64,000 nt of DNA from Pseudoxanthomonas daejeonensis. Lineage in GTDB: Bacteria; Pseudomonadota; Gammaproteobacteria; Xanthomonadales; Xanthomonadaceae. The stretch covers positions 1-64,000 of the forward strand of contig NZ_PDWN01000013.1 of NCBI RefSeq assembly GCF_010093205.1. The letters run 5' to 3'. The notes under the pieces were generated by a model. The model ran no database searches and had not been told where the DNA came from. It was given only the letters and a program-made list of their open reading frames with translations. The position numbers and the translations under genes are program-made. Shown one piece after another: positions 37,134-49,028 of this stretch (the first letter of the stretch is position 1; each line of letters opens with the position of its first letter).

Positions 37134-38159
37134 CTACAGCGGCGGCTTGCCGCGCTTGCTGCGGAAATAATTGGTCAGGCGCCGCCCCGACTCCTCGCCC
37201 AGTACCCCACCCTGCACCTGCACGCGGTGGTTGTGGCGCGGATCGGACACCAGGTCCGAGACACTGCCGCACGCCCCGGTCTTGGAGTCGCCCGCGCCGT
37301 AGACCAGGCGCGCGACCCGCGCGTGCACGAGGGCCATGGCGCACATCGCGCACGGCTCCAGGGTCACGTACAGGGTGCAGCCCACCAGCCGGTGGTTGCC
37401 CAGGCGCTTGCCGCCCTGGCGCATGGCCATGATCTCGGCATGGGCGGTGGGATCGTGCTCGGTGATGTTGCGGTTCCAGCCCTCGCCGATAACCTCGCCC
37501 GCCGGCGATACCAGCACCGCGCCGACCGGGATCTCGTCGTCCTCGTTCTCCGCGCGTTCGGCCAGGGACAGCGCGTGGCGCATGAAGCGCTCGTCCACCG
37601 CCGGGTCGACCACGGCCGTCGCGACCGGCTCGCGCGCGTCCAGGAGCTTCCAGAGCACCCGCGTCGCGCCCAGTCCGCCCAGCGGTTTGTGCGCGTACTC
37701 GGGAATGTCCCCGGCGACGCTGTAGCCCAGGCGCCGGTAGAACGCAGTCGCGCCCTCGACCAGGGACACATCCAGGGTGATCAGGCGGCGGCCCCGCTCG
37801 CGCGCAGCCTGCTCAAGCGCTCGCACCAACTGCGCGCCGATGCCCGATCCACGCGCCGCAGTGGTCGTCATCACCTTAGTCAGCTCGGCACGGTGCGGCT
37901 GGCTGGGCGCGGATACCAGTGCCAGCGAGCCGGTGGCCAGCAGCTCGCCGTCGCGCCAGGCGCACAGGACGATGCGTTCGCCGCGCACCACCGCTTCCAG
38001 CGCGTCGTCCCAGAAAGCCCGGGCCTCGCCCAGGCCCAGCGGATGCATGAAACCCACCGAGCCGTTGCCGGCCACGGTTTCCACGAGCAGGTCGGCCAGC
38101 GCGTCGCGGTCGGCCCCTTCGGCGGGAGCGATGCGGAGGGTGGGATCGTCGATATCCAT
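37134..38159 (-). CDS. tadA: Fusion of GNAT acetyltransferase and tRNA adenosine deaminase TadA
   Basis: 341 aa. Residues 1-170 are a GNAT domain with acetyl-CoA loop RGSGIGAQL (103-111) and LDVSLVEGATAFYRRLGY. Residues 185-341 are a full TadA: DEIPVGAVLV, zinc/catalytic HAE (240-242) and PCAMC (269-273). The TadA half should convert A34 to inosine in tRNA-Arg(ACG). The acetyltransferase substrate is unknown. The frame is continuous with no start that would neatly separate the halves, though Met193 could start a short TadA. It overlaps the aldo/keto reductase stop (TAATG). Confidence 0.93.
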   Translation of the reverse strand: MDIDDPTLRIAPAEGADRDALADLLVETVAGNGSVGFMHPLGLGEARAFWDDALEAVVRGERIVLCAWRDGELLATGSLALVSAPSQPHRAELTKVMTTTAARGSGIGAQLVRALEQAARERGRRLITLDVSLVEGATAFYRRLGYSVAGDIPEYAHKPLGGLGATRVLWKLLDAREPVATAVVDPAVDERFMRHALSLAERAENEDDEIPVGAVLVSPAGEVIGEGWNRNITEHDPTAHAEIMAMRQGGKRLGNHRLVGCTLYVTLEPCAMCAMALVHARVARLVYGAGDSKTGACGSVSDLVSDPRHNHRVQVQGGVLGEESGRRLTNYFRSKRGKPPL

Positions 38160-39145
38160 TACCAGCGCTGGTGGACGTACGGCTTGATGTCCTGTTCGTA
38201 GATGCGGGCCACCGCGTCCATCGTCTCCGGTGGCAGCGCGTCCAGGCTGGCGGCGGCGATGTTCGCCCGCGCCTGCTGCGGATTGCGCGCACCGGGGATG
38301 ACCACCGTCACTGCCTCGTCCATCAGGATCCAGCGCAGCGCCAGCTGGGCCAAGGTGGCGCTTTCGGGCACCAGCGGCCGCAGCTTCTCCACTGCGGCCA
38401 GGCCGACCTCGTACGGCACGCCGGCGAAGGTCTCGCCCACGTCGAAGGCTTCGCCGTGGCGGTTGAACTGGCGGTGGTCATCGGCCTCGAACCGGGTGTC
38501 GGCGCTGAACTTGCCGCTGAGCAGGCCACTGGCCAGCGGCACCCGGACGATCACGGCCACGTTGCGCTGCCGCGCCTGGCGGAAGAACAGCCCGGCCGGC
38601 CGATGGCGGAACATGTTGTAGATGATCTGCACGCTGGCCACGCCCGGGTACTCGATCGCCTTGAGGCCCTCTTCCACCCGCTCGACGCTGACGCCGTAGT
38701 GGCGCAGCTTGCCGCGCTCGACCAGCCGCTCCATCCGCTCGAACACCTCCGGGTGGTAGTACGCATCGGTCGGCGGGCAGTGCAGCTGGACCAGGTCGAG
38801 CACCTCGACCTCCAGGTTGCGCAGGCTGCGGTCGATCCACGCCTCCAGGTTGTCGGCGCTGTAGCCTTCCACGGTCTGCTGCGGCAGGCGCCGGCCGGCC
38901 TTGGTCGCCACGAACGGGCGCTCGCCGCCGCGTTCCTTCAGCACCCGCGCGATCAGCCGCTCGGAGTGGCCGTCGCCGTAGACGTCGGCGGTGTCGATGA
39001 AGTCCAGCCCCGCATCCAGCGCCGCATGCAGTGCGGCCACCGACTCGGCGTCGTCGACCTTGCCCCACGCCGCGCCGATGGCCCAGGCGCCGAAGCCGAT
39101 CTCGCCGACGTTGCGGCCGGTACGGCCGAAGGCTCTGGAACGCAT
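38159..39145 (-). CDS. Aldo/keto reductase
   Basis: 328 aa NADPH-dependent oxidoreductase of the AKR superfamily. GAWAIGAAWG, then DFIDTADVYGDGHSE with the catalytic Asp/Tyr pair, VATKAGRR (Lys) and LVQLHCP (His) mark the active site. IPGARNPQQARAN is the cofactor-phosphate site. CAGGAG lies 6 nt before the ATG. It is translationally coupled to the GNAT-TadA gene. Substrate unknown. Confidence 0.94.
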   Translation of the reverse strand: MRSRAFGRTGRNVGEIGFGAWAIGAAWGKVDDAESVAALHAALDAGLDFIDTADVYGDGHSERLIARVLKERGGERPFVATKAGRRLPQQTVEGYSADNLEAWIDRSLRNLEVEVLDLVQLHCPPTDAYYHPEVFERMERLVERGKLRHYGVSVERVEEGLKAIEYPGVASVQIIYNMFRHRPAGLFFRQARQRNVAVIVRVPLASGLLSGKFSADTRFEADDHRQFNRHGEAFDVGETFAGVPYEVGLAAVEKLRPLVPESATLAQLALRWILMDEAVTVVIPGARNPQQARANIAAASLDALPPETMDAVARIYEQDIKPYVHQRW

Positions 39146-39222
39146 GGACGACTCCTGTCAGTGGGTTGCCGGTGCCGTCCGCAAGGCGCGGCGTCCGGCA
39201 GCATGGGGCGGCTGCGCGCAGC

Positions 39223-40791
39223 TCACTCCCACTCGATCGTGGCCGGCGGCTTGCCGCTGATGTCGTAGACCACGCGCGAGACGCCGCGCAGCTCGTTGAT
39301 GATCCGGTTGGACACTTTGCCGAGAAACTCGTACGGCAGGTGCGCCCAATGCGCAGTCATGAAGTCGATGGTCTCCACCGCGCGCAGCGCGATCACCCAC
39401 TCGTAGGCGCGCGCGTCGCCGACCACGCCGACCGACTTCACCGGCAGAAACACGGCGAACGCCTGCGAGGTCTTGTCGTACAGGTCGGCCTTGCGCAGCT
39501 CGTCGATGAAGATCGCGTCGGCCTTGGCCAGCAGCTCGGCATACTCGGGCTTGACCTCGCCGAGGATGCGCACGCCCAGGCCCGGGCCCGGGAACGGATG
39601 GCGATAGACCATCGCGCGCGGCAGGCCCAGCTCCACGCCCAGGCGCCGCACCTCGTCCTTGAACAGTTCGCGCAACGGCTCGACCAGGCCCAGCTTCATG
39701 TGCTCGGGCAGCCCACCGACATTGTGGTGGCTCTTGATCACGTGCGCCTTGCCGGTCTTGCTGCCGGCAGACTCGATCACGTCCGGGTAGATCGTGCCCT
39801 GCGCCAGCCACCGTGCGTTCTTCAGCTTGTTCGATTCTTCCTCGAAGATCTCGACGAACAGGTTGCCGATGATCTTGCGCTTGGCTTCGGGGTCAGCCAC
39901 GCCCTGCAGCGCGGTGAAGTAGCGCTCCGCCGCGTTGACCCGGATCACCTTGAGGCCCATGTGTTCGGCGAACATCGCCATCACCTGGTCGCCTTCCTGC
40001 CAGCGCAGCAGGCCGGTATCGACGAACACGCAGGTCAGCTGGTCGCCGATGGCCCTGTGCAGCAGCGCGGCCACCACGGAGGAGTCGACGCCACCGGACA
40101 GGCCAAGGATCACCTCGTCCGTGCCGACCTGCGCACGCACCCGCGCGATCTGGTCCTCGATGATGTGCTCGGCCGTCCACAACGTCTGGCAGCCGCAGAT
40201 GTCGACCACGAAGCGGCGCAGCAGCGCCTGGCCCTGCTTGGTATGGGTGACTTCCGGGTGGAACTGCACGCCGTACCAGCCGCGGCGGTCGTTGGCGAAG
40301 GCGGCGACCGGGATGCGGTCGGTCTTCGCGGTGACCGTGAAGCCCGGTGGCGCGACGGAGACGTGGTCGCCGTGGCTCATCCACACATCAAGACGCGGCG
40401 GCGATCCCGGATGGTCCTTCAATCCCTCGAACAGGCGGTCGGCCGCCACCAGCGAAACTTCCGCATGCCCGAACTCGCGCTGGTCGGCCGCTTCGGTCTC
40501 GCCGCCGAGCTGCTTGGCCATGGTCTGCATGCCGTAGCAGATGCCCAGCACCGGCAGGCCGGCATCGAACACCTGCTGCGGCGCGCGTGGCGAACCGTCC
40601 TCGGTCGTCGACTCCGGGCCGCCGGACAGGATGATGCCCTTCGGCGCGAACTCGGCGATCTGCGCCGGGTCGTGGTCCCAGGCCCATATCTCGCAGTAGA
40701 CGCCGAGCTCGCGGATGCGCCGGGCGATCAGCTGGGTGTACTGCGCGCCGAAGTCGAGGATGAGGATCTTGTCGCTGTGGATGTCGGTCAT
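39223..40791 (-). CDS. guaA: GMP synthase (glutamine-hydrolysing)
   Basis: Converts XMP to GMP with ATP and glutamine. 522 aa from the ATG at 40791 ([20 protein letters not shown]); longer frames are non-conserved. The class I glutaminase has Cys85 in GICYGMQ and His in [10 protein letters not shown]. The ATP pyrophosphatase P-loop is LSGGVDSSV. The C-terminal dimer domain ends KPPATIEWE. It follows guaB on the same strand after 139 bp. Confidence 0.97.
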   Translation of the reverse strand: MTDIHSDKILILDFGAQYTQLIARRIRELGVYCEIWAWDHDPAQIAEFAPKGIILSGGPESTTEDGSPRAPQQVFDAGLPVLGICYGMQTMAKQLGGETEAADQREFGHAEVSLVAADRLFEGLKDHPGSPPRLDVWMSHGDHVSVAPPGFTVTAKTDRIPVAAFANDRRGWYGVQFHPEVTHTKQGQALLRRFVVDICGCQTLWTAEHIIEDQIARVRAQVGTDEVILGLSGGVDSSVVAALLHRAIGDQLTCVFVDTGLLRWQEGDQVMAMFAEHMGLKVIRVNAAERYFTALQGVADPEAKRKIIGNLFVEIFEEESNKLKNARWLAQGTIYPDVIESAGSKTGKAHVIKSHHNVGGLPEHMKLGLVEPLRELFKDEVRRLGVELGLPRAMVYRHPFPGPGLGVRILGEVKPEYAELLAKADAIFIDELRKADLYDKTSQAFAVFLPVKSVGVVGDARAYEWVIALRAVETIDFMTAHWAHLPYEFLGKVSNRIINELRGVSRVVYDISGKPPATIEWE

Positions 40792-40930
40792 CGGCGGGCG
40801 GAGCGCTTCTTCGTTTTGGGTTGTGGTGGCCATCCCTGGCGGGACATGGCGGACTTCGGATCGCCCTGCCCGGCCATTCGTGGCCGGGCGTTCGGCAGAC
40901 CGCGCGGCAGTGCCGCGCAAGCGGCCTGCC

Positions 40931-42426
<1,496 letters not shown>

Positions 42427-42556
42427 CCTGCGAATGGGGCGCCCCCGCCTGCCTGCCAGGCGACACGCTGCATTCTCCGGATGGCGCCTGCACGGCCCGG
42501 TCGCGCGGACCGGCCCCGGCACGGGCTCCCGGTCTCCGGAGTTACCCGGCCCGGGG

Positions 42557-43438
42557 TCAGGCGCCCTGCTCGAGTGCCTCGACCGCCTCGATCGTGTTCT
42601 GCATCAGCGTGGCGACGGTCATCGGGCCGACCCCGCCGGGCACCGGCGTGATCCAGCTGGCACGCACCGCGGCGGCGGCATAGCCGACGTCACCGACCAG
42701 GCGGCCGTCGTCCAGGCGGTTGATGCCGACGTCGATGACCACCGCACCCGGCTTGACCCATTCGCCCGGCACGATGCCCGGACGGCCGACCGCGACCACC
42801 AGGATGTCGGCGTCGCGGACCCGTGCCTCCAGCACCTCGGCCGGGGTGAACTTGTGGCAGCTGGTCACCGTGCAGCCGGCGATCAGCAGCTCCAGCGCCA
42901 TCGGCCGCCCCACATGGTTGCTGACACCCACGATCGTCGCGTTGCGCCCACGCACCGGCCGGTCGGTGTGCGCCAGCAGGGTCATGATCCCGCGCGGCGT
43001 GCACGGCCGCAGCCCGAACTGGCGCAGGGCCAGGTGGCCGACGTTCTCCGGATGGAAACCGTCCACGTCCTTGCGCGGATCGATCCGCCGAATCAGGCCG
43101 GTGGCATCGGGAATGCCCGGCAGCGGCAGCTGGACCAGAATGCCGTGGATCTCCGGGTCGGCGTTGAGCCGGTCGATCAGGGCCAGGATGTCGGCCTCCG
43201 AGGTACCCGCCGGCAGGTCGTAGTCGAACGCCTCGATGCCCACCTTCTCGGCGGCGCGGCGCTTGTTGCGCACGTACACGGCCGACGCCGGGTCCGACCC
43301 CACCAGCACCACGGCCAGGCCCGGCCGCGAACGGCCCGCGGCCACGCGGGCGTCGACCCGCACCTTGAGCCCGTCGAGCAGGTCTTCGGAAACCCGGCGG
43401 CCATCGAGGATGCGGGCGGTGATCGGCGCTGCTGTCAT
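42557..43438 (-). CDS. folD: Bifunctional methylene-THF dehydrogenase/methenyl-THF cyclohydrolase
   Basis: Interconverts one-carbon folates in the cytoplasm. 293 aa from the ATG at 43438; the frame continues upstream but overlaps the divergent gene's region. Motifs are [20 protein letters not shown] with the catalytic Lys, [14 protein letters not shown] and the Rossmann [16 protein letters not shown]-terminal [18 protein letters not shown] is canonical. Confidence 0.97.
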   Translation of the reverse strand: MTAAPITARILDGRRVSEDLLDGLKVRVDARVAAGRSRPGLAVVLVGSDPASAVYVRNKRRAAEKVGIEAFDYDLPAGTSEADILALIDRLNADPEIHGILVQLPLPGIPDATGLIRRIDPRKDVDGFHPENVGHLALRQFGLRPCTPRGIMTLLAHTDRPVRGRNATIVGVSNHVGRPMALELLIAGCTVTSCHKFTPAEVLEARVRDADILVVAVGRPGIVPGEWVKPGAVVIDVGINRLDDGRLVGDVGYAAAAVRASWITPVPGGVGPMTVATLMQNTIEAVEALEQGA

Positions 43439-43516
43439 CGGGCAATGCTTGCGGCTGGGGGCGTGGAATCGGCACATTGTCCCCGATTCGGCTACGGCCA
43501 GATAGGGAGGACGACC

Positions 43517-43813
43517 ATGGTCGACACCGTGGAACTGGAGGCGGCCGCATTCCGCCGGCTGCTGCGCCATCTCAACGAGGCGCGCACCGACGTGCAGAAC
43601 ATCGACCTGATGATCCTCGCCGGGTTCTGCCGCAACTGCCTGGCCGACTGGTACCGCGAAGCCGCGCAGGCCGCCGGCGAACCGATGGACAAGGAGCAGG
43701 CGCGCGAGGCGATCTACGGGATGCCGTTCGCCGAATGGAAGCAGCGCCACCAGGCAGAAGCCACGCCCGAGCAGCTCGCCGCCTTCGAGGCGGCACGCCA
43801 GCGCCATGGCTGA
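43517..43813 (+). CDS. DUF1244 family small protein
   Basis: 98 aa soluble protein. The conserved core is [28 protein letters not shown], with a CxxC pair, followed by [29 protein letters not shown] precedes the ATG. The family is conserved in proteobacteria with unknown function. It overlaps the following alpha/beta hydrolase gene by 8 bp, suggesting co-translation. Confidence 0.92.
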   Translation: MVDTVELEAAAFRRLLRHLNEARTDVQNIDLMILAGFCRNCLADWYREAAQAAGEPMDKEQAREAIYGMPFAEWKQRHQAEATPEQLAAFEAARQRHG

Positions 43814-44594
43814 GCGGCTGCGCCCGGGCCGGGTCCTGCTCGCGGCCGGACTGCTGGTGCTGGTCGGATACGCGGCCATCAGCGCGCTGATGTACGCGCG
43901 CCAGCGCGACCTGGTCTACCATCCCGGCCATACCCGGGTCGGCACCGAAGCGACCGACTTCGAACTGCATTCCGATGGCATCCGCCTGCGCGGCTGGCGG
44001 GTGAACCCGGGGCGCAACGATGCCCTGGTCTACTTCGGCGGCAACGCCGAGCGGATCGAAGCCTGGCGCGAACCGTTCGCGCAGTGGTTCGGACACCGCA
44101 CGGTCTACCTGGTCGCCTACCGCGGCTATGGCGCCAGCGAGGGGGAGCCGGGGGAGGAAGCCCAGCGGGCTGACGCCCTGGCGCTCTACGACGAGGTCCG
44201 GCGCCGCCACCCCGATGGCGACATTGGCGTGGTCGGACGCAGCCTGGGCAGCGGCGTGGCGGCCTGGGTGGCCTCGCGGCGTCCGGTCGATCGCCTCGCC
44301 CTGGTCACCCCGTTCGACGGGCTGGCCGAGGTCGGGCAGGCGCACTACCCTTGGCTGCCCGTTCGCCTGCTGATGGACGAGCGCTATCCATCCGCCGAAT
44401 ACCTGCGTGGGTACCAGGGCCGCGTACTGGTCCTGCGCGCCGGTCGCGACCAGGTCGTCCCGCCGGGCAATACCGACCGCCTGCTGGCCGCGCTGCCGCG
44501 GCCGCCACGGGTGGTGGACTTCCCGGACAGCGGCCACAACGACCTTTCCGACGATCCTCGCTATGGCGAGGCGCTGGCCGGATTCATGCGCTGA
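43806..44594 (+). CDS. Membrane-anchored alpha/beta hydrolase
   Basis: 262 aa. An N-terminal membrane segment (about 9-28, [20 protein letters not shown]) anchors it. The hydrolase fold has the oxyanion part YFGGNAERI, nucleophile Ser in GRSLGSG, Asp in [10 protein letters not shown] and His in DSGHNDLS, so a complete catalytic triad. It resembles the BEM46/YfhR family. Substrate unknown. Convergent with the antiporter gene, 27 bp apart. Confidence 0.92.
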   Translation: MAERLRPGRVLLAAGLLVLVGYAAISALMYARQRDLVYHPGHTRVGTEATDFELHSDGIRLRGWRVNPGRNDALVYFGGNAERIEAWREPFAQWFGHRTVYLVAYRGYGASEGEPGEEAQRADALALYDEVRRRHPDGDIGVVGRSLGSGVAAWVASRRPVDRLALVTPFDGLAEVGQAHYPWLPVRLLMDERYPSAEYLRGYQGRVLVLRAGRDQVVPPGNTDRLLAALPRPPRVVDFPDSGHNDLSDDPRYGEALAGFMR

Positions 44595-44621
44595 TCCACC
44601 GCAGCATCCCGGCGCTGGCGG

Positions 44622-46460
44622 TCAGGTGCCGCCCTCTCCCGCGGCGTCGCCGCCAGTGCTGGCGTCCAGCCGCTGCGACTCGCGCCGCGGCGTGGTGAAC
44701 GGCGTCGGCGTGGCCGGCGCGGTGTTGCCGATGATCAGCGGACGCCCGGCGCGGATGTCGCCGGCGGCCACTTCCAGGCTGAAGCGCTCCGCATCCAGGC
44801 GCCGCATCTCCTCGCTCACGCGAGCGGCCTCGTCGGCGTCCACGCCGAGGGCTTCGAGCGCGGCCTGGCCGAAGCGCACGGCCGACTCGAAGGTCTCGCG
44901 GATCTGGTAATCCACGTCGAGCGCGACCAGTTCCAGCGCGTGCTCGCGGTCGAAGGCCCGCACCAGCACCTTGGCCTGCGGGAAATGACCGTGGCACAGC
45001 TCGGCGATCTGGTTGGCCGCGGCGCGGTCGTCGATGCACACCGCCAGCGCACGCGCGGTGCCGGCACCGGACGCGTGCAGCACGTCCAGCCGCCGACCAT
45101 CACCGTAATAGACCTTGAAGCCGAACTCGCCGGCGCTGCGGATCATCTCGATGTCGGTGTCGATGATGGTCACGTCGACGTCGCGCGCGAGCAGCGCCTG
45201 GCTCATGACCTGGCCGAAACGTCCGAAGCCGATGATCAGCACGCTGCCGCCCAGGCCTTCGGCGGCGTCGATGCCGTCCATCGACAACTTCGCCTCGGTC
45301 CGCACGAAACGGCGCACCAGCAGCACCACCAGCGGGGTCAAGGCCATCGAGAGGACCACGATCGCGGTCAGATTGGCGTTGGCCGGCGAATCGATCACGC
45401 CGGCCATCTGCGCGGCGGCGAACAGGACGAAAGCGAATTCGCCGCCCTGCGCCATCAGCACGGCGCGATCCAGCGCCTCGCCACGCCCGCTGCGCGTGAT
45501 CCGCGCGACCGCGTAGATGCACACCCCCTTGGCCACCATCATCGCGACCACGCCCGACGCGATCAGCGGCCAGTTCGCGGCGACCACGGCCAGATCCAGC
45601 GCCATGCCCACCGCGAGGAAGAACAGGCCCAGCAGCAGGCCGCGGAACGGCTCGATATCGGCTTCGAGCTGGTGCCGGAAGGTGGATTCGGACAGCAGCA
45701 CGCCGGCCAGGAACGCGCCCATCGCCATCGACAGCCCGCCGATCTCCATGAGCAGTGCCGCGCCCAGCACCACCAGCAAGGCCGCGGCGGTCATCACTTC
45801 GCGCGCCTTCGCCGCCGCCAGCAGGCGGAACAGCGGGTTGAGCAGCCAGATCCCCGCCGCGACCAGTCCGGCAAGCGCCGCCACGGCGATCGCCACCCCG
45901 ACCCAGCGGCCGCCGCCATCGTCGTGGGGCAGCGGCGACAGGAATGCGACCAGTGCCAGCAACGGCACGATCAGCAGGTCTTCGAACAGCAGGATCGAGA
46001 CGATCTTCTGCCCGCGCGGCAAGGCGATGTCGCCGCGCTCGCTGAGCAGCTGCATCACGATCGCGGTCGAGGTCAGGACGAAACCGGCCGCACCGATGAA
46101 CGCCGTCCGGGGCGGCAGCCCCAGCAACATCGCAACGCCGGTCAGCACCGCGGTACACACGCCGATCTGCAGCGTTCCAAGGCCGAAGATCTCCCGGCGC
46201 AGTCCCCACAGGTGCGATGGGCGCATCTCCAGCCCGATCACGAACAGGAACATGACCACGCCAAGCTCGGCCACGTGGAGGATCGCCTGCGGGTCGGTGA
46301 ACCAGCGCAGGCCGAACGGCCCGATCAGCAGCCCGGCGCACAGGTAACCCAGTACCGAGCCGAGCCCCAGTCGCCTGAAGATCGGGACCATGACCACCGC
46401 TGCGCCCAGCAGCGCGACGATACTGACCAGCTCGCTTCCGGTGGTGCCTTCGACCGCCAT
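44622..46460 (-). CDS. CPA2 cation:proton antiporter with RCK domain (KefB/KefC type)
   Basis: 612 aa inner-membrane protein. Residues 1-385 form twelve or so membrane segments with GLEMRPSHLWGLRR and the central LLFEDLLIVPLL motif typical of CPA2. From about 405 an RCK/TrkA-N domain has the Rossmann GFGRFGQ. The tail is a Thr/Ala-rich hydrophilic segment. Probably a potassium/proton antiporter that may respond to glutathione adducts as Kef systems do; the exact ion is inference. It lies 69 bp downstream of the Moco gene moeB. Confidence 0.93.
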   Translation of the reverse strand: MAVEGTTGSELVSIVALLGAAVVMVPIFRRLGLGSVLGYLCAGLLIGPFGLRWFTDPQAILHVAELGVVMFLFVIGLEMRPSHLWGLRREIFGLGTLQIGVCTAVLTGVAMLLGLPPRTAFIGAAGFVLTSTAIVMQLLSERGDIALPRGQKIVSILLFEDLLIVPLLALVAFLSPLPHDDGGGRWVGVAIAVAALAGLVAAGIWLLNPLFRLLAAAKAREVMTAAALLVVLGAALLMEIGGLSMAMGAFLAGVLLSESTFRHQLEADIEPFRGLLLGLFFLAVGMALDLAVVAANWPLIASGVVAMMVAKGVCIYAVARITRSGRGEALDRAVLMAQGGEFAFVLFAAAQMAGVIDSPANANLTAIVVLSMALTPLVVLLVRRFVRTEAKLSMDGIDAAEGLGGSVLIIGFGRFGQVMSQALLARDVDVTIIDTDIEMIRSAGEFGFKVYYGDGRRLDVLHASGAGTARALAVCIDDRAAANQIAELCHGHFPQAKVLVRAFDREHALELVALDVDYQIRETFESAVRFGQAALEALGVDADEAARVSEEMRRLDAERFSLEVAAGDIRAGRPLIIGNTAPATPTPFTTPRRESQRLDASTGGDAAGEGGT

Positions 46461-46529
46461 CCCGATCCTTTCCTTTTCAGGCCGGCGTTCGCGCCGGCGC
46501 GATTTCCATGCGACACGCGCCGCCGCGTG

Positions 46530-47669
46530 TCAGCCGCCGGTCGCGCAGAAGCGAGCGTAGTCGATGTAGCCCGGGAACGACCGGCCCGGCGCGCAGACCG
46601 CGCAATCGGGATCGGGTGCCAGGCGGAGTTCGCGGAACCGCATCGCCAGTGCGTCGAACTGCAGCAGGCGTCCAGCCAGCGACTCGCCGATGCCCAGCAG
46701 CAGCTTGATCGCCTCGTTGGCCTGCAGCAGGCCCACGATGCCGGGCAGCACGCCCAGTACGCCGGCTTCGGCGCAGCTGGGCGCGAACTCCGGCGGGGGC
46801 GGTTCCGGGAACAGGCAACGGTAGCAGGGGCACAGTCCGCGGTGGCGACCGGCGTCGAACACGCTGGCCTGCCCTTCGAAACGTTGCACCGCGCCATACA
46901 CCAGCGGCTTGCCCAGCTTCACGCAGGCATCGTTGAGCAGGTAGCGCAACGGGAAGTTGTCCGAACCATCCACCACCACGTCGATACCGTCGAGCAACGC
47001 CTCGACGTTCGCCGCGGTCACCCGGGCGGCGACCGGCTCGATGCGCACGCGCGGATTGAGCGCGGCCAGGCGCTCGCTCGCCGATTCGACCTTGGCGGTA
47101 CCGATCGCGGCCTCCACATGCAGGATCTGGCGCTGCAGGTTGCTGCGGTCGACCACGTCGTCGTCCACCAGGCGCAGGTGGCCCACGCCTGCCGCGGCCA
47201 GGTAGAAGGCCGCGGGGGAACCCAGCCCGCCGGCACCCACCAGCAGCACGTGCGAGTCCTGCAACCGGCGCTGGCCTTCGATTCCCACTTCCGCCAGGCG
47301 CAGGTGCCGTGAATAGCGCTCCAGGAAATCGGCTTCGTCGGCATCCAGCCGCGGGCGCACGACCGGCAGCCCCTCGGCGATCCAGGCGGTCGTGCCGCCC
47401 GCGATCGAGTGCACGTCGGTGTAACCGGCGTCCTGCAGCACCGCCGCGGTGGCGGCAGAACGCCGCCCTGACTGGCAGATCAGCAGGACGGGGCGCTCCA
47501 CCCCCGGCAGGTGGCTTGCATGGGCGCCCTCAAGTTCGGACTTGGCGATCGCGATCGCCCCCTCCGCCTGGCCGGCCAAGCGCTCATGTGCGTCGCGGAT
47601 GTCCACCAGCACGGCACCGTGATGCTGGCGTTCGCGCGCCTGCGACGGCGTGATCTCGGAAATGGCCAT
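46530..47669 (-). CDS. moeB: Molybdopterin-synthase adenylyltransferase with N-terminal rhodanese domain
   Basis: 379 aa from the ATG at 47669. Residues about 1-105 are a rhodanese domain with active-site Cys in LLICQSGRRSA. From about 115 comes the ThiF/MoeB E1-like domain: VLLVGAGGLGSPAAFYLAAAG, RSNLQRQILH, DGSDNFPLRY, and CPCYRCLFPEPP with zinc cysteines paired with CAVCAPG later. It would adenylate the small sulfur-carrier subunit MoaD and, with the rhodanese, help thiolate it. Most MoeB proteins lack the rhodanese or carry it at the C terminus. It is followed by moeA and mobA upstream on the same strand. Confidence 0.92.
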   Translation of the reverse strand: MAISEITPSQARERQHHGAVLVDIRDAHERLAGQAEGAIAIAKSELEGAHASHLPGVERPVLLICQSGRRSAATAAVLQDAGYTDVHSIAGGTTAWIAEGLPVVRPRLDADEADFLERYSRHLRLAEVGIEGQRRLQDSHVLLVGAGGLGSPAAFYLAAAGVGHLRLVDDDVVDRSNLQRQILHVEAAIGTAKVESASERLAALNPRVRIEPVAARVTAANVEALLDGIDVVVDGSDNFPLRYLLNDACVKLGKPLVYGAVQRFEGQASVFDAGRHRGLCPCYRCLFPEPPPPEFAPSCAEAGVLGVLPGIVGLLQANEAIKLLLGIGESLAGRLLQFDALAMRFRELRLAPDPDCAVCAPGRSFPGYIDYARFCATGG

Positions 47670-47807
47670 GGCCCGATTATCGACCGCGCGGATGACGGGC
47701 GGAAGCACCACGCGTCGCGGGGCTGTGTTTCTCGAGTGGCGTGCACCGCTGCGGCGCGCCAGGCGATCCCGGTTCGCAGCGATGCACCGCCGCGCCGGCC
47801 ATGGGCG

Positions 47808-49028
47808 TCAGAGCGTCACGACCTCAACCAGGTCGCCCGCCGCATAGTCGCGCGCGCCCTCCTCCAGCACGATCAACGCGTCGCTGCCGGCGGCGGCACG
47901 CAGGCGATGCGAACCGTCGGCCGGATTGGGATGGACCTGCAGCGCGGCGTCCCCACCCTGCACGAGCTGGCCGCGCAGGAGTTCAAGCCGCTCGTGCCGC
48001 TTGCGCCAGGACGAGGCCAGCCGCGCGCGCCAGCGCGGACGCGGTTCGCTGCGGCCCTGCAGCGTATCGAGCAGCTCTCGGCCGAGCATGGTGAAGGTCG
48101 CCAGCACCGAGACCGGATTGCCAGGCAGGCCGAGCACCATGGCCTTTCCTGCCTCGCCGAACAGGACCGGCATGCCCGGTCGCATCCGCACCTTCCAGAA
48201 CAGGATGCGACCGTGGGCCTGCAGCCAGCGCGGCAGGTGGTCCTTCTCCCCGGCCGAGACGCCGCCGCAGGTGAGGACGACATCGAAGCTGGCGACCGTG
48301 TCGGCCAGCATCGCTTCGATCCGCGCCGGATCGTCCGGCAGCGTCGGCCAGGCCACCGGCTCGAGCCCCAGCGCGCGCAACTGGGCCATGAGCTGTTCGC
48401 GGTTGCTGTTGTAGACCTGCCCGGCTTCCAGCGGCAGACCGGGCTCGACGAGCTCGTCGCCGCTGGTGAACACCGCCACCGTCGGACGCGCGGCCACCGT
48501 CAAGCGGTCGATGCCCAGCGAAGCGGCCAGGCCGATCCGTGCCGGCGTCAGCACCTGCCCGGTGCAGAGGACGACATCGCCTACCTCCACGTCTTCGGCG
48601 CGCAGGCGCACGTGGGCACCGCGCGCCAGCCCGGCGGGTACCGTCACCCGGTCACCCGCAATGACCGCGTTCTCCTTGATCAGCACCGTGTCGGCGCCCC
48701 TCGGCAAGGGCGCCCCGGTGGTGATGCGCGCGCATTCGCCGGCCGCAAGCTGCAGGCCCAGGTCGCGCCCCGCGAACTGTTCGCCCGCCAGTCGCAACGT
48801 CGTGCCGTCCTGCGCGGCCAGGTCGGCATGGCGAAGCGCGAAGCCATCCATCGCGCTGTTGTCGAAGGCTGGCAGCGCGACGGGCGCGACCACGTCATCC
48901 GCCAGCACCCGGCCGTCGGCGCGCGATGTGGCGACGCGTTCGGCTTCCAGGCGCCGCGCGCCGGCGGCCGTGCGTACGATCTGCAGCGCTTCGGCCAGGG
49001 AAATGCGGGTCGGGAACGTTTCGCTCAT
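47808..49028 (-). CDS. moeA: Molybdopterin molybdenumtransferase MoeA
   Basis: 406 aa. Inserts molybdate into adenylated molybdopterin. Motifs include LPAFDNSAMDGFA, RITTGAPLPRGADTV, the molybdopterin-binding TSGDELVEPG and LTCGGVSAGEKDHL, and GLPGNPVSVLATF. Its ATG overlaps the mobA stop (ATGA, 49025-49028). Confidence 0.96.
   Translation of the reverse strand: MSETFPTRISLAEALQIVRTAAGARRLEAERVATSRADGRVLADDVVAPVALPAFDNSAMDGFALRHADLAAQDGTTLRLAGEQFAGRDLGLQLAAGECARITTGAPLPRGADTVLIKENAVIAGDRVTVPAGLARGAHVRLRAEDVEVGDVVLCTGQVLTPARIGLAASLGIDRLTVAARPTVAVFTSGDELVEPGLPLEAGQVYNSNREQLMAQLRALGLEPVAWPTLPDDPARIEAMLADTVASFDVVLTCGGVSAGEKDHLPRWLQAHGRILFWKVRMRPGMPVLFGEAGKAMVLGLPGNPVSVLATFTMLGRELLDTLQGRSEPRPRWRARLASSWRKRHERLELLRGQLVQGGDAALQVHPNPADGSHRLRAAAGSDALIVLEEGARDYAAGDLVEVVTL

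Noticed and set aside
44595-44621. Possible terminator between the hydrolase and antiporter genes
   Set aside because: The 27-bp gap has no clear hairpin or T tract.
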